A DNA stretch of 21,687 bases from the NCBI GenBank assembly GCA_000437855.1, contig FR902201.1, positions 262 through 21,948 on the forward strand, in the 5' to 3' direction. The position numbers and the translations under genes were made by a program. This DNA comes from Clostridium sp. CAG:567. GTDB taxonomy: Bacteria; Bacillota; Clostridia; TANB77; CAG-508. Below, piece after piece: positions 1 through 8,770 of this stretch; within the stretch, counting starts at the first letter, position 1, and every line of letters begins with the position of its first letter. Under the pieces are notes generated by a model that saw nothing but the letters and a program-made list of their open reading frames with translations, did not search any database and was not told the DNA's origin.

Positions 1-13
1 AGTTTATTATTTA

Positions 14-760
14 TTAATTTCTCTTTCTAACAACTTCATACATTATAATTCCTGCTGAAACAGATGCATTTAATGAAGTTATTTTTCCTTTCATCGGAAT
101 TTTTACTAAAAAATCACAATTTTCTTTTACTAATCTGCTCATTCCAAATCCCTCACTACCAATAACAATTGCTATTGGCATTTTATAGTCTTGTTTTGTA
201 TATATTGTATCTGTGTCCATATCTGTTCCACATATCCAGACATCTTGCTCTTTTAAATATCTAATTGTTTCATTTATATTATTAACTCTAGCTATCTTCA
301 TGTATTCTACCGCACCTGCAGATACTTTACTAACTGTACTATTTACAGAAGCAGCTCTTCTTTTAGGTATAATAATTCCATGAACTCCTGCTGTTTCTGC
401 CGTTCTGATAATAGATCCTAAGTTATGTGGATCCTCTATTCCATCTAATATTAATATAAATGGCTTTTCATTTTTTCTTTTAGCTTCATCTAAAATATCT
501 TCCACTTCACAATAATCATAAGGAGGCACTATAGCAATAACTCCTTGATTGTTTGGTGTCTGAGCAATTTGATTTAATTTGTTTTTTTCAATTTCTGTTA
601 CAATTATTTTTCTTTCTTTAGCTATTGCCAATATTTTATGAATTGAACCATGTTTTTCTCCATTAGCTACTAATATTTTATTTATATCTCTGCCTGACTC
701 TAAAAGTTCTAGTACTGCATTTCTTCCTTCTACTTGATCATTATATTCTTCCTTTTCCAT
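14..760 (-). CDS. rlmB: 23S rRNA (guanosine-2'-O-)-methyltransferase RlmB
   Basis: SpoU/TrmH-family methyltransferase that 2'-O-methylates a guanosine of the 23S rRNA peptidyl-transferase region (G2251 in E. coli numbering) using S-adenosylmethionine. The 248-aa length is normal. A short N-terminal substrate-binding domain (about residues 9-80, starting with GRNAVLELL) precedes the knotted catalytic domain. The three SpoU motifs are visible: DGIEDPHNLGSIIRT (106-120, with Asn113 and Arg119), GSEGFGMS (201-208, with Glu203) and SLNASVSAGI (229-238). The ATG has an AGGAGAG ribosome site six bases upstream. It lies 30 bases after lepA on the same strand, so the two are probably co-transcribed. 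The family is certain; RlmB is preferred over a generic TrmH paralogue because of the N-terminal domain and motif wording. Confidence 0.95.
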   Translation of the reverse strand: MEKEEYNDQVEGRNAVLELLESGRDINKILVANGEKHGSIHKILAIAKERKIIVTEIEKNKLNQIAQTPNNQGVIAIVPPYDYCEVEDILDEAKRKNEKPFILILDGIEDPHNLGSIIRTAETAGVHGIIIPKRRAASVNSTVSKVSAGAVEYMKIARVNNINETIRYLKEQDVWICGTDMDTDTIYTKQDYKMPIAIVIGSEGFGMSRLVKENCDFLVKIPMKGKITSLNASVSAGIIMYEVVRKRN

Positions 761-790
761 CGAATACTCTCCTGTTTTCTATTTTTTTAT

Positions 791-2602
791 TTATTCTTCA
801 TCTAATTTAAGAACAGATAAGAATGCTTCTTGTGGAATTTCAACATTTCCTATTTGTCTCATTTTCTTTTTACCACGTTTTTGTTTTTCTAGTAATTTTT
901 TCTTTCTTGTTATGTCTCCTCCATAACATTTAGCAAGTACATCTTTTCTCATTGCTGATATAGTTTCTCTTGCTATAATTTTTCCACCAATAACAGCTTG
1001 TAAAGGAATTGTAAATAATTGCCTTGGTATAACATCTTTAAGTTTTTCTACCATTTTCTTTCCTTTTTCATAGCTACTATCTCTATGTACTATAAAAGAT
1101 AAAGCATCTACGCCTTCTCCATTTACCCATATATCCAATTTCACTAAGTCAGATCTTACGTATTCTTTAAATTCATAATCAAATGAAGCATAACCTTTTG
1201 TTTTAGATTTTAAGGTATCAAAGAAATCATATATAATTTCATTTAGAGGCATTTCATAAATCAAGTTTACTCTTGTTTCATCCAAATACTTCATATCAAT
1301 ATATGTTCCACGTCTATTTTGGCATATTTCCATAATTCCACCAACATATTCTTTTGGTGTAATTATTTCTGCTTGTACCATTGGTTCTTCCATATAATCT
1401 ATTTCATTTGGTGTTGGCATATCAGATGGATTATACAAATCTAATACTGTTCCATCTGTTTTATGTATTTTATATATAACTGATGGAGAGGTTGTTATTA
1501 AACTTAAGTCGAATTCTCTATCCAGTCTTTCCTCTATTATTTCTAAGTGTAATAATCCTAAAAATCCGCATCTGAATCCTGAACCTAATGCTCCTGATGT
1601 TTCTGGTTCATATTCAAGTGCAGCATCGTTTAATTTTAATTTTTCTAGTGCAACTTTTAAATTTTCATAATCTCCGCCATCTATTGGGTAGATTCCACAA
1701 TACACCATCGGATTAACTTTTTTATATCCTGGCAATGGTTCTTGTGCTGGACTTTCTTTTAATGTAATAGTATCTCCTACACGTACATCCTGTAAACTCT
1801 TAATACTTGCTGCAATATACCCAACTTCTCCAGCTTTTAATTCACTACTAGGTGTATATTTTCCTGGTTCAAAATATCCTACTTCTGTAATAGCAAAGTT
1901 TTTTCCAGATGACATTAAAACCATCTCATCTCCAACTTTAACAGTACCATCTTTAATACGTACATAAGCGATAGCACCTTTATAATTGTCATAAATAGAA
2001 TCAAATATTAATGCTTTAAGAGGAGCTGTTTCGTCTCCCGTTGGTGCTGGCAAATCAGTTACTATTCTTTCTAATACCTGTTCAACATTTAGTCCTGATT
2101 TTGCCGAAATACATGGTGCATCTTGAGCTGGTATTCCTATAATATCTTCAATTTCTTTTTTTACTTCTTCAGGTCTTGCATTTGGTAAATCAATTTTATT
2201 TATAACAGGTAAAATCTCTAAGTTATTATCAATTGCCAAATACACATTTGCCAAAGTTTGCGCTTCAACTCCTTGGCTGCTATCCACTACTAAAACCGCC
2301 CCATCACATGCTGCTAAACTTCTAGAAACTTCATAATTAAAGTCAACATGCCCAGGCGTATCTATTAAATTAAGTTCATAGTCATTGCCATCTTTAGCAT
2401 GATATTTCATTCTGACAGCTTGTGATTTAATTGTAATTCCACGTTCTCTTTCTATATCCATATTATCTAAAACTTGATTTTCCATTTCTCTTTTAGATAA
2501 AACTCCTGTCATTTCAATCAATCTATCTGCTAGAGTAGATTTTCCATGATCTATATGTGCAATAATGCTAAAATTACGAATAAGCTTTTTTCTATCTTGC
2601 AT
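791..2602 (-). CDS. lepA: Elongation factor 4 (LepA), ribosome back-translocase GTPase
   Basis: Translational GTPase that binds ribosomes and can reverse translocation, acting in the cytoplasm or at the membrane. The 603-aa length is typical. GTPase motifs are AHIDHGKST (15-23), DTPGH (81-85) and NKID (135-138), followed by EF-G-like domains II, III and V. The basic LepA-specific C-terminal domain is present, with a TRKKKLLEKQKRGKKKM stretch near the end. The ATG has an AAGGAG site eight bases upstream. In many Firmicutes lepA sits next to hemN/hrcA; here it precedes rlmB. No promoter is obvious in the short upstream gap, which contains the terminator of the preceding gene. Identification is secure. 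Confidence 0.98.
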   Translation of the reverse strand: MQDRKKLIRNFSIIAHIDHGKSTLADRLIEMTGVLSKREMENQVLDNMDIERERGITIKSQAVRMKYHAKDGNDYELNLIDTPGHVDFNYEVSRSLAACDGAVLVVDSSQGVEAQTLANVYLAIDNNLEILPVINKIDLPNARPEEVKKEIEDIIGIPAQDAPCISAKSGLNVEQVLERIVTDLPAPTGDETAPLKALIFDSIYDNYKGAIAYVRIKDGTVKVGDEMVLMSSGKNFAITEVGYFEPGKYTPSSELKAGEVGYIAASIKSLQDVRVGDTITLKESPAQEPLPGYKKVNPMVYCGIYPIDGGDYENLKVALEKLKLNDAALEYEPETSGALGSGFRCGFLGLLHLEIIEERLDREFDLSLITTSPSVIYKIHKTDGTVLDLYNPSDMPTPNEIDYMEEPMVQAEIITPKEYVGGIMEICQNRRGTYIDMKYLDETRVNLIYEMPLNEIIYDFFDTLKSKTKGYASFDYEFKEYVRSDLVKLDIWVNGEGVDALSFIVHRDSSYEKGKKMVEKLKDVIPRQLFTIPLQAVIGGKIIARETISAMRKDVLAKCYGGDITRKKKLLEKQKRGKKKMRQIGNVEIPQEAFLSVLKLDEE

Positions 2603-2677
2603 ACTCTTTTCTCCTTGTTTTTACATATATGCCATTTTAACATATTTATATATTAAAATCAATTAAAACAATCACAA

Positions 2678-2704
2678 AAATCCTTACAAATATTGTAAGG
2701 ATTT
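2678..2704 (-). terminator. Rho-independent terminator after the DUF4190 gene
   Basis: A perfect 12-bp hairpin (AAATCCTTACAA / TTGTAAGGATTT) with a three-base loop is followed on the minus strand by TTTTTGTG. It lies about 40 bases past the stop of the small membrane protein and upstream of lepA, so it separates the two transcripts. Confidence 0.85.
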
Positions 2705-2743
2705 CTGTATACAACGCATTACATATAAAATGTAATAAATTTA

Positions 2744-3109
2744 CTATAAATAATTTTTCATAAAATTGTCATAATCTAAATTATATTCTTGCCAGTAGTC
2801 ACGATATTCATCATAATAATCATTTTGTAAATTATTGTAATCATTTGATAAATCCTCATTAACTACATGTATAAAAGCTATAATAGAAATTGCTGAACTT
2901 ATAATTATAACCGGAATTGATAGTGCACTAACAACTAATCCTGCAATTCCAAATCCTTTTTTTCCACCTTCAATTTTACTTTTTCTGCAAGCATCAATTG
3001 CCCCTAATATTATACCAACAACTGCTAATGCGAACATTATAAAACATATAAATGGTATCCATCCAATTAATAGTGAAATAATTCCAAGTATTAATGAAGC
3101 TATTCCCAT
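2744..3109 (-). CDS. Small DUF4190-type membrane protein
   Basis: A 121-aa protein of unknown function. Residues about 1-40 form one or two hydrophobic segments (ASLILGIISLLIGWIPFI, then a second stretch to about 40). A short basic loop with CRKSKIEGGKKG follows, then a third hydrophobic segment at about 53-82 starting GFGIAGLVVSALSIP. This pattern, with its repeated G-I-A-S/G-L motif, matches the DUF4190 family. The last 36 residues are a soluble tail very rich in Tyr, Asp and Asn, which I do not recognise. The gene has its own promoter and an AAGGAGG site seven bases before the ATG, and it ends at a strong terminator, so it is a monocistronic unit. The family call comes from pattern recall, not from a search. 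Confidence 0.75.
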   Translation of the reverse strand: MGIASLILGIISLLIGWIPFICFIMFALAVVGIILGAIDACRKSKIEGGKKGFGIAGLVVSALSIPVIIISSAISIIAFIHVVNEDLSNDYNNLQNDYYDEYRDYWQEYNLDYDNFMKNYL

Positions 3110-3142
3110 GAAAATTCCTCCTTATATTATGCTTACATTCTT

Positions 3143-3171
3143 ATTATACTTTATTCATCTTTTTTTGTCAA
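3143..3171 (-). promoter_or_regulatory. Promoter of the DUF4190 gene
   Basis: On the minus strand, a perfect -35 box TTGACA (3171-3166) is separated by 17 bases from a perfect -10 box TATAAT (3148-3143), about 34 bases before the start codon. It is divergent from the tsaE promoter. Confidence 0.85.
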
Positions 3172-3188
3172 TTTTCTTTGTTTTTCGC

Positions 3189-3217
3189 TTTACAAAAAGC
3201 TTAAGTTAATATACAAT
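3189..3217 (+). promoter_or_regulatory. Promoter of the tsaE-tsaB-rimI operon
   Basis: TTTACA (3189-3194), a 17-base spacer, then TACAAT (3212-3217), about 38 bases before the tsaE ATG. It is a good sigma-A-type match and is back to back with the DUF4190 promoter. Confidence 0.75.
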
Positions 3218-3255
3218 AAGCATAGATTTAAAATATTAATTTAGAAGGAAAAAAC

Positions 3256-3684
3256 ATGTATAAATTTATTTCAAAATGTGAACAAGACACTATAAATTTT
3301 GCTGAAAATTTTGCAAAGGAATTAAATAAAAAAGATATTATTGTTTTGTCAGGCGATTTAGGTTCTGGCAAAACAAAATTTGTGCAAGGCATATTAAAAC
3401 ATTTTGGATTAGAAAATGAAATTTCTAGTCCTACATTTACTATTGTAAATGTGTACAATACTAGTACGTGCCCTATTTACCATTTTGATGTATATCGTTT
3501 AGCTGACATTGATGAATTTTATGCAATTGGCGGAGAAGAATATTTTGAAAACGGAATTTGTCTTATCGAATGGGGCGAAATTATTAAAGATGCCTTACCT
3601 TCTAATTATATAAAAATTACATTTAGTAAAAATGATGATAATGATGATTATAGAGAATTAAACATAGAAAGGATTTCAAGATGA
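3256..3684 (+). CDS. tsaE: tRNA t6A biosynthesis ATPase TsaE
   Basis: ATPase of the TsaB-TsaD-TsaE complex that turns over the machinery making N6-threonylcarbamoyladenosine at position 37 of ANN-decoding tRNAs. The 142-aa length is normal. Walker A is GDLGSGKT (33-40), followed by the family's SSPTFTIVNVY and YHFDVYRL motifs and IEWGE toward the end. The ATG has an AGAAGG site seven bases upstream. Its stop codon overlaps the tsaB start by four bases (ATGA), which indicates translational coupling. It is the first gene of a plus-strand operon with its own promoter. Confidence 0.95.
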   Translation: MYKFISKCEQDTINFAENFAKELNKKDIIVLSGDLGSGKTKFVQGILKHFGLENEISSPTFTIVNVYNTSTCPIYHFDVYRLADIDEFYAIGGEEYFENGICLIEWGEIIKDALPSNYIKITFSKNDDNDDYRELNIERISR

Positions 3685-4436
3685 AAATATTAGCAATTGA
3701 CACTTCTTCTAAAAATGCTGCAGTTGCAATTTTAGAAAATCAAAATACAATAATTGAATTAAACAATGATGATGAAAAAACACATTCTCAAAAATTAATG
3801 CCTATGATTGATGAAGCTTTTAAAAAATCAAACATGTCATTAGATGATATAAACTTAATTAGTTGTTGCCTTGGTCCTGGTTCTTTTACTGGAGTTAGAA
3901 TCGGAATAGCAACAGCTAAAGCATTTTCTGACAGTAAAAACATACCAACATTTGGAGTTTCATCTTTAGAAGCTTTAGCACACAACTTAAACCAAGACGG
4001 TCTTATCTGTGGCTTAATTAATGCTAATAATGGAAATGTATATGCAGGAATTTTTGAAATTGTACAAAACCAAACTATAAAAAGTAAATTATCTTTTCTT
4101 TCTTTAAAAGATTCTAATGGAAATATTTCATTAAATCCTTTAAAAACCTTTATTGAAAGTGATGACGAACTATTTAATAAATACTCAAATATTTCTTTTA
4201 TTGGAGATGGAGCAATATTATATAAAGAATTATTCAAACAATTAATTTTCAAAAAACCATACACTATTGAAGTTTGTGAAGAGAACATTTCAACTGGAAT
4301 AAGCATTGGAAAAATTGGTTACACTAACTACAAAAACGGAAATTATGGTGATTCCAGCTTTTTATCTCCTATTTATTTAAGAAAATCTCAAGCAGAACTT
4401 GCTTTAGAAGAAAAGAATGGAATTAAAAATGATTAG
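3681..4436 (+). CDS. tsaB: tRNA t6A biosynthesis scaffold TsaB
   Basis: Inactive ASKHA-fold partner of TsaD in t6A synthesis. It begins with the typical MKILAIDTSSKNAAVAI strand, and LGPGSFTGVRIGIATAKAF (around residue 70) is the family signature. At 251 aa it is slightly longer than the E. coli protein. It is coupled to tsaE by a four-base overlap and overlaps rimI by 20 bases. TsaB needs TsaD to function, and no tsaD lies in this window, so that gene must be elsewhere. Codon use matches the neighbours. Confidence 0.95.
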   Translation: MKILAIDTSSKNAAVAILENQNTIIELNNDDEKTHSQKLMPMIDEAFKKSNMSLDDINLISCCLGPGSFTGVRIGIATAKAFSDSKNIPTFGVSSLEALAHNLNQDGLICGLINANNGNVYAGIFEIVQNQTIKSKLSFLSLKDSNGNISLNPLKTFIESDDELFNKYSNISFIGDGAILYKELFKQLIFKKPYTIEVCEENISTGISIGKIGYTNYKNGNYGDSSFLSPIYLRKSQAELALEEKNGIKND

Positions 4437-4857
4437 TGAAATGAATTTACAAAATTTAGAAGAAATTAAAGATTGCTTGTTGACCGATTTTGATGATTTT
4501 TGGTCATACAGTATTTTAAAACAAGAGTTAGAAAACGGTAAATCGAAATATTTCGTTTTAAAGCATGAAAATGAAATTGTAGGGTTTGCTGGAATATTGT
4601 TGATTATTGATGAAGTCAATATTATGAATATTGTTGTAAGAAAAGACAAGAGAAAGCTTGGTATTGGTTCTTTACTTTTAGAAAAAATTATTGACTTTTC
4701 TAAAATACATAATGCAACTTCTATAACACTAGAAGTAAATGAAAAAAACATACCTGCTATTAAGTTATACGAAAAATATGGTTTTAAACAGGTTGGTCTT
4801 AGAAAAAAATATTATAATAATGAAGATAACGCTATTTTAATGGATTTGGTATTTTAA
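4417..4857 (+). CDS. rimI: Ribosomal protein bS18 N-acetyltransferase RimI-like (GNAT)
   Basis: A 146-aa GNAT acetyltransferase. The acetyl-CoA pyrophosphate loop is seen as RKDKRKLGIGSLLL (about 88-101, R/QxxGxG/A pattern). The typical RimI ending, NxxAIKLYEKYGFKQVGLRKKYY (about 110-136), is also present. In most Firmicutes rimI sits beside tsaB and tsaD, and the TsaB overlap here supports the name. The start is uncertain: ATG at 4417 (used here) or ATG at 4429, which gives MISEMN. Neither has a strong ribosome site, so translation probably depends on coupling to tsaB. The true substrate of single-domain RimI proteins in this group is not established by sequence alone. Confidence 0.88.
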   Translation: MELKMISEMNLQNLEEIKDCLLTDFDDFWSYSILKQELENGKSKYFVLKHENEIVGFAGILLIIDEVNIMNIVVRKDKRKLGIGSLLLEKIIDFSKIHNATSITLEVNEKNIPAIKLYEKYGFKQVGLRKKYYNNEDNAILMDLVF

Positions 4858-4906
4858 ATACTATTTGGAGAGGTTTGTCCCTCAAACTGACAAAGGAGGA
4901 AATAAA

Positions 4907-7297
4907 ATGAAAAGAACAAATGAAGTTGATTATAAAGATTTGAAAATGGTATGTAACCCTGAACAGTTCGACTTTGAAACAACTGAAGAATTAGACCCTA
5001 TTGATACAGGTATTGGACAAGATAGAGGTATTAGAGCTTTAGAGTTTGGTTTGAATGTTGATGTGAGGGGTTATAATTTGTATATGGAGGGACCTAGTGG
5101 TGTTGGTAAAACAATGTATGCAAAAAATTATCTTAACACTATTTCAAAAAAGAAAAAAGTTCCTCAAGATTGGTGCTATATATATAACTTTGACAACCCA
5201 AATGAACCAATTGCAGTTTCACTCCCTGCTGGTGGTGGCAAAGAATTTCAAGATTTAATGGATCACTTTATAAATGATGTTAAAGTTGATATAAAGTCTA
5301 CATTTAATAATGAAGAATTTGAAAAAGAAAGAGCTTTAATTAAACAAGAATTTGAAGAAAAACGTAGTGTTTTAATGGCTAAATTAAATCAAAAATCTTC
5401 TGAATATGGATTTCAAGTTAAATCTTCTCAAACTGGTATTTATATGATGCCTGTTATGAATGGTAAAGCTATGCCTGAAGAAGAATTCAATAAACTAGAT
5501 GAAAGTATAAGAAAACAATATGAAGAAAAATCTGCGATTGTTCAACAACATATTATGGAGGCAATTGGAGAAATCAAAGCCATCGAAAGAGAATCTGCAA
5601 AAAAAGTAGAAGAATGGCAATCTAATGTTGCCCTACTTACTGTTAATACTCATATAAATTATATTAAATCAAAATATAAAAGAAACAAAAAAGTTAATCA
5701 TTTTTTAGATAGTATTAAAAAGGATATTTTAAAAAATATTTCATGTTTTATTGATGATGGTAAAATTAATAAGCAACCTAATGCTCCACAACCAAAACCA
5801 GAATTAATAAAACCTTGGTTAAATTATAGAGTTAATTTATTTGTTGACAACAGTCAAACTGAAGGTGCCCCTGTTGTTATGGATTCAAACTATTCTTACC
5901 ACAATATTTTTGGTAAACTGGAATATGAAAATTACTATGGAAGTTTAAAAACAGATTTTACTATGTTAAAACCTGGATTACTTCATAAGGCAAATGGTGG
6001 TTATATTATATTCCAAGCAACTGACTTATTAAGTAATAGTTTATGTTATGAAGCTTTGAAAAAAGCTTTAAGAACTAAAGAATTAGGAATTGAAAATGCA
6101 GCTGACCCTCGTTCTTCAATGGTAATGATTTCTTTAAAACCTGAACCTATTCCTCTTGATTTAAAAGTAATTATTATTGGAGAAGAAAATATTTATCAGT
6201 CTTTACTTGCAATGGATAATGACTTTAGGAAATTATTTAAAATCAAAGTTGAATTTGAAGATGATGCTCCTATTACTTCTGAAAATATAAATAAATTAGC
6301 AAGATTTATTGCTGGATATTGTATGCAAGAGGAACTACCTCCTCTCACTAAAGAAGCTGTTGCAAAAGTAGTAGAATACGCTTCTAAAGTAGCTGATAAC
6401 CAAAAAAAACTTTCTACACGTTTTAATGATTTAGCACAAATAATTGGTGAAGCAGCCACTTGGGCTAGAATAGGCCGTTCTAAGTTAGTTACTGCCGAAT
6501 ATGTTGATAAAGCTTTAAAAGAAAGAGTTAACAGAGTTAAAAAATATGATTCACGTTACATGGAAATGATAAAAGAAAATACATTACTTATTGATACTGA
6601 CGGATTTGTAACAGGTCAAATAAATGGTTTAACTGTTATGAACATAGGTGAATATAGTTTTGGTAAACCTATAAAAATAACAGCTAATACTTATACAGGA
6701 AAAAGTGGAATTATAAATATTGAACGTGAAGTTGAGCTTTCTGGTTCTTCTCATTCAAAAGGTGTTTTGATTTTAACAGGATACTTAGGTCAGATGTTTG
6801 CACAAGACATTCCTCTATCTCTTACTGCTAGTGTATGTTTTGAGCAATTATATAATGGTGTTGATGGTGATAGTGCTTCAAGTACAGAGCTATATGCTAT
6901 ACTTTCTAGTTTATCTGGTATTCCTATAAATCAAGCTATTAGTGTAACTGGTTCAGTTAATCAAAAGGGTGAAATTCAACCAATTGGTGGTGTTAATGAT
7001 AAAATTGAAGGATTTTTCCAAATTTGTAAAATGCGTGGACTTAATGGAACGCACGGAGTTATAATTCCAAAGCAAAATGTTCATAATTTAAATCTTTCTG
7101 ATGAAGTTATTGAAGCTGTTAAAAATGGAGATTTTCATATTTATGCTATTTCTAATATTGAAGAAGGAATTGAATTATTAACAGGAGTTCCTGCTGGTAA
7201 GAAAGATGCAAATGGACATTTTCCTGCTGGTTCAATCAATTATTTAGCTTATGAAAAATTAAAGAAATATGCTCAAGTTTCACAAAAAAATAACTAG
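4907..7297 (+). CDS. Lon-family ATP-dependent serine protease (AAA_32 + Lon proteolytic domain)
   Basis: Soluble protease of the LonB-like type: no LonA N-terminal substrate domain and no membrane segment. I chose the ATG at 4907 (796 aa) because AAAGGAGGA lies seven bases upstream; an in-frame TTG 42 bases earlier has no ribosome site. Walker A is GPSGVGKT (62-69). A long charged helical insert (about 125-260) follows. The position expected for Walker B reads GGYIIFQATDLL, with Gln where Asp is usual. In the C-terminal domain the catalytic dyad is Ser656 (DGDSASS) and Lys699 (GGVNDKIEG); the 43-residue spacing equals that of E. coli Lon (679/722). It follows rimI by 49 bases, in the place where many Firmicutes have tsaD. 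Its stop codon lies inside the terminator stem. Confidence 0.9.
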   Translation: MKRTNEVDYKDLKMVCNPEQFDFETTEELDPIDTGIGQDRGIRALEFGLNVDVRGYNLYMEGPSGVGKTMYAKNYLNTISKKKKVPQDWCYIYNFDNPNEPIAVSLPAGGGKEFQDLMDHFINDVKVDIKSTFNNEEFEKERALIKQEFEEKRSVLMAKLNQKSSEYGFQVKSSQTGIYMMPVMNGKAMPEEEFNKLDESIRKQYEEKSAIVQQHIMEAIGEIKAIERESAKKVEEWQSNVALLTVNTHINYIKSKYKRNKKVNHFLDSIKKDILKNISCFIDDGKINKQPNAPQPKPELIKPWLNYRVNLFVDNSQTEGAPVVMDSNYSYHNIFGKLEYENYYGSLKTDFTMLKPGLLHKANGGYIIFQATDLLSNSLCYEALKKALRTKELGIENAADPRSSMVMISLKPEPIPLDLKVIIIGEENIYQSLLAMDNDFRKLFKIKVEFEDDAPITSENINKLARFIAGYCMQEELPPLTKEAVAKVVEYASKVADNQKKLSTRFNDLAQIIGEAATWARIGRSKLVTAEYVDKALKERVNRVKKYDSRYMEMIKENTLLIDTDGFVTGQINGLTVMNIGEYSFGKPIKITANTYTGKSGIINIEREVELSGSSHSKGVLILTGYLGQMFAQDIPLSLTASVCFEQLYNGVDGDSASSTELYAILSSLSGIPINQAISVTGSVNQKGEIQPIGGVNDKIEGFFQICKMRGLNGTHGVIIPKQNVHNLNLSDEVIEAVKNGDFHIYAISNIEEGIELLTGVPAGKKDANGHFPAGSINYLAYEKLKKYAQVSQKNN

Positions 7298-7318
7298 TTC
7301 AAAACTAGTTATTTTTTT
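7284..7318. terminator. Bidirectional terminator between the Lon-family gene and mnmA
   Basis: A 16-bp perfect hairpin, arms 7284-7299 and 7303-7318, core AACTAGTT, three-base loop, with A-run and T-run on the two sides. It can end transcription from both convergent genes. The TAG stop of the Lon-family gene is part of the left arm. Confidence 0.9.
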
Positions 7319-7344
7319 ATATATAAGTAGCATATAATACTTTT

Positions 7345-8409
7345 TTATTTTGCGCTTATTATTTTTCCTCCACATAGAATTATGTCATCTATGTAGAATA
7401 CTGCTGATTGACCTGGTGTTACACGTGCTGTTGGTTTTTCAAAGCATACTTTTATTAGGTCGTCTCCTACCATCTCTATTGTTGCTTTGTCTTCTTTTGC
7501 TGAATATCTAGTTTTTACTAGAACTGGCATTTTGCCTTTAATCTCATCAACTAATAATAAGTTAATTTTATTTATTAACATTTCTGTGCTATATATTTCA
7601 CTTTCTTTGCCAACAATAACTTGATTTTTTTCTTTATTAAATCCAATTACATACAAAGGCTCTTTATACGAAATTCCAAGTCTTTTTCTCTGTCCTATTG
7701 TATAATTATATAGTCCGTTGTGTTTTCCTAATACTTCTCCATCTGAAGTTACTATATCTCCCGCTTCTGGCTTTATATTAGAATTATTTTCTAAGAACTT
7801 TTTATAATTTCCATCTGGAATAAAGCATATATCTTCACTATCTGGTTTGTTTGCTACCTTCAGATTGTTTTGTCTTGCTATTTCTCTTATTTGTTCTTTA
7901 TTTTCAAAATCTGCTAGTGGAAACAATACATGTTCAATTAAATCTTTAGGAATTTGCCATAATACATAACTTTGATCCTTTTTACCTGCATTTGACTTTT
8001 TCAAAACCCATCTTTTATATTTTTCACTATACTCTGTTTTAGCATAATGACCTGTTGCAATATAATCACATCCAAGTTCTTTTGCTTTTTCATACATCGC
8101 ACCAAATTTTAAATACTTATTACATTCAATACAAGGATTTGGTGTTTTGCAGTTTGCATAACAGTTAATAAAGTCATCTATTACATGTTTTTTAAACTCT
8201 TCTTTATAGTCATAAGTAAAATGTGGTATTCCAATTGAAGTACAAACATTTTTAGCATCTATATATGTATTTATATTACAACAACTGCTTCCTGCAAATA
8301 ATTCTAATGTTGTTCCTATTACTTCATACCCTTGTTGCTTTAGTAATAATGCTGACACACTGCTGTCAACTCCACCGCTCATTCCTAACAATACTTTCTT
8401 ATTTTCCAT
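7345..8409 (-). CDS. mnmA: tRNA-specific 2-thiouridylase MnmA
   Basis: Adenylates and thiolates U34 of the Lys, Glu and Gln tRNAs, taking sulfur from a cysteine desulfurase. The proposed start MENKKVLLGM gives 354 aa, a normal length. The PP-loop is SGGVDS (11-16). The catalytic cysteines are Cys96 (NPCIECNKYLKF) and Cys205 (DSEDICFIPDG), equivalent to E. coli Cys102 and Cys199. The C-terminal beta-barrel ends with ARVTPGQSAVFY. The reading frame stays open upstream to an ATG at 8472, but those 21 residues are the leftover tail of SufU, not MnmA. The GGAGGAG ribosome site at 8428-8422 fits the 8409 start, although the 12-14 base spacing is long; ATG 8430 is another option. The partner genes sufS and sufU just upstream are broken. 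Confidence 0.95.
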   Translation of the reverse strand: MENKKVLLGMSGGVDSSVSALLLKQQGYEVIGTTLELFAGSSCCNINTYIDAKNVCTSIGIPHFTYDYKEEFKKHVIDDFINCYANCKTPNPCIECNKYLKFGAMYEKAKELGCDYIATGHYAKTEYSEKYKRWVLKKSNAGKKDQSYVLWQIPKDLIEHVLFPLADFENKEQIREIARQNNLKVANKPDSEDICFIPDGNYKKFLENNSNIKPEAGDIVTSDGEVLGKHNGLYNYTIGQRKRLGISYKEPLYVIGFNKEKNQVIVGKESEIYSTEMLINKINLLLVDEIKGKMPVLVKTRYSAKEDKATIEMVGDDLIKVCFEKPTARVTPGQSAVFYIDDIILCGGKIISAK

Positions 8410-8610
8410 TTTCTCTAATAACTCCTCCATTGTATGCCAAGCTAAAAGTACACACTTAACTCTGGCTGGCATATTTGATACATTTTTAAATGCATTTCAT
8501 CACCACAATTTGGATTATGACCCAACTCACAATAATCATAGCTGTCTAAATTTTTCTTGTTATATGAATTCATGCTATGTTCCATTATAAATATCATCTA
8601 GTCCTTCCAC
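8410..8610 (-). pseudogene. sufU: Remnant of sufU (Fe-S scaffold / sulfurtransferase), internally deleted and frameshifted
   Basis: Three pieces in two frames follow the SufU protein from start to end. VEGLDDIY after a GTG at 8610 matches the LDTLY-like N-terminus; an AAGGAG site lies seven bases upstream of this GTG. After a frame change, MEHSMNSYNKKNL leads to HNPNCGDEMHLKM, the NPxCGD zinc-ligand motif. The third piece, in the mnmA frame, reads NVSNMPARVKCVLLAWHTME, matching the C-terminal GVSKFPARIKCATLSWKALE of B. subtilis SufU, which holds the last cysteine ligand. Some 75 residues between the NPxCGD and the tail are missing, including the catalytic-Cys region. There is no stop between this tail and MnmA. 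The match is by recall of the family, but order, spacing and motifs all agree. Confidence 0.8.
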
Positions 8611-8614
8611 TATT

Positions 8615-8764
<150 letters not shown>

Positions 8765-8770
8765 TTATTT

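Noticed and set aside
4865..4906. TTG start extending the Lon-family protein by 14 residues
   Set aside because: There is no ribosome site before the TTG, whereas AAAGGAGGA sits seven bases before the ATG at 4907 and lies inside the would-be extension.
8265..8459. Plus-strand open frame across the mnmA start
   Set aside because: It is antisense to the conserved MnmA PP-loop and SufU remnant, with no ribosome site and a hydrophobic low-complexity product.
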